A stretch of 64,000 nt of DNA, from assembly GCA_037974335.1 (NCBI GenBank), contig CM075760.1:21613291-21677290 (forward strand), given 5' to 3'. The position numbers and the translations under genes are program-made. Below the pieces are notes generated by a model that saw only the letters and a program-made list of their open reading frames with translations, was not told the origin of the DNA and made no database searches. Shown here piece by piece: positions 63,480 to 64,000 of the stretch (position 1 is the stretch's first letter; every line of letters starts with the position of its first letter). This stretch comes from Prionace glauca. Taxonomy: Eukaryota > Chordata > Chondrichthyes > Carcharhiniformes > Carcharhinidae.

Positions 63480-64000
63480 GTGAGTAAAACATTTTATTTT
63501 CACCCCCATTCCATTTATTTTCTCATTCTGGGGGAAATTGGGGTCTTGCAGCAACTGAAGGGAAAGGAAGTGAATGCAGGGAGGTTGCAGACTCTGGAAA
63601 GGTTGGCCCAGGTCTCTCTCTCTCTGTTTTAAAGACATTGACATCCTTTGCTCACTCAGCTTGACACATTTATTTGTCTGGATAAAGCATGGTCTGTTTC
63701 CAAAAGTTCACAATTAAAGAGGTGTTTTTCCCAGAGGATGGCTGACCTTTAAGGGGACAGTAAATAGGACATAGATATACCTCGTGTTGTTGTGGTACAT
63801 ATTAGACATTATTTATGTTTCTGTAATAATTAGTTACTATTAATTCTACATTTTAATATCTACTGTATATCTTTAGTCTTCGCAATATAACGATCATCCA
63901 GCAACTCCATTCCTTACCAATGCTTTGTTGAGCAGCTCTATTCCTCCTGTATTTGTGTAAGTTTATTTCAATGCAGTCTGCATCCAATTTCATTTTGAAA
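63480..64000 (+). other. Probable first intron of the right-edge gene
   Basis: AT-rich sequence after the donor. No exon or repeat recognised. Confidence 0.4.

Noticed and set aside
1-64000. Retroviral, LTR, Polinton or envelope-bearing elements
   Set aside because: No LTR pair, gag, protease, integrase or capsid motif was recognised; all RT motifs are of LINE type.
1-64000. CRISPR array or prokaryotic operon
   Set aside because: Repeats are dispersed eukaryotic elements, and the genes have introns and polyadenylation signals.

Overview
The window looks like the nuclear genome of a cartilaginous fish, probably a shark. The reasons are T-cell receptor V segments with 23-type recombination signals, many intronless C2H2 zinc-finger exons, and dense tRNA-derived SINEs and CR1-like LINEs of the kind known from elasmobranchs. 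The species call rests on remembered repeat families; no search was run. No bacterial, plasmid, CRISPR or viral feature was seen.

Region 1 (about 1-13.4 kb) is part of a T-cell receptor V cluster, most like TRAV/TRDV. It holds five V segments with open reading frames: 2516 (+), 5323 (+), 8009 (-), 10780 (-) and 12769 (+). It also holds two V pseudogenes (1295 and 3861, both +). All seven keep a heptamer/nonamer signal with a 22-24 base spacer. Orientation is mixed, so some V segments would have to join by inversion. Two V segments (1295 and 12769) are paralogues from a duplication. The V at 8009 lacks the usual leader intron and sits between two 233-base direct repeats.

Region 2 (about 13.9-57.3 kb) is a cluster of C2H2 zinc-finger genes on both strands. 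Four intact arrays are seen: 21782 (+, 12 fingers), 28947 (-, 9), 35609 (+, 15 good plus 2 worn) and 45233 (+, 11 good plus 1 worn). Decayed copies or fragments lie at 13914, 19357, 24612, 25146, 30027, 37640 and 49203. CpG-rich promoters with NRF1-like sites and CCAAT boxes lie at about 15.8, 31.9, 32.2, 34.1 and 39.8 kb. Three of them share one promoter module whose orientation agrees with the genes it faces.

Region 3 (about 57-64 kb) holds one conserved single-copy-type gene, a BTB-BACK protein of the BTBD17/galectin-3-binding-protein type on the minus strand (59829-61175). At the right edge is a CpG-rich promoter with a probable first exon on the plus strand.

Mobile elements fill most of the rest. 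Working names used here: LINE families A, B and C (CR1-like, tails of TTCTATG, TTCTTTG and TTCTTATG type), LINE-N (tail AATCAAATC), LINE-P (L2-like C terminus) and LINE-R (RTE/L1-like). SINE-a, -b and -c are tRNA-headed with three different 3' tails. SINE-d is a second tRNA-derived family. Repeats E and F are short unassigned dispersed repeats. Two LINE copies (16325 and 50066) have long open ORF2 frames and look young. Several nested insertions can be read to the base from target-site duplications.
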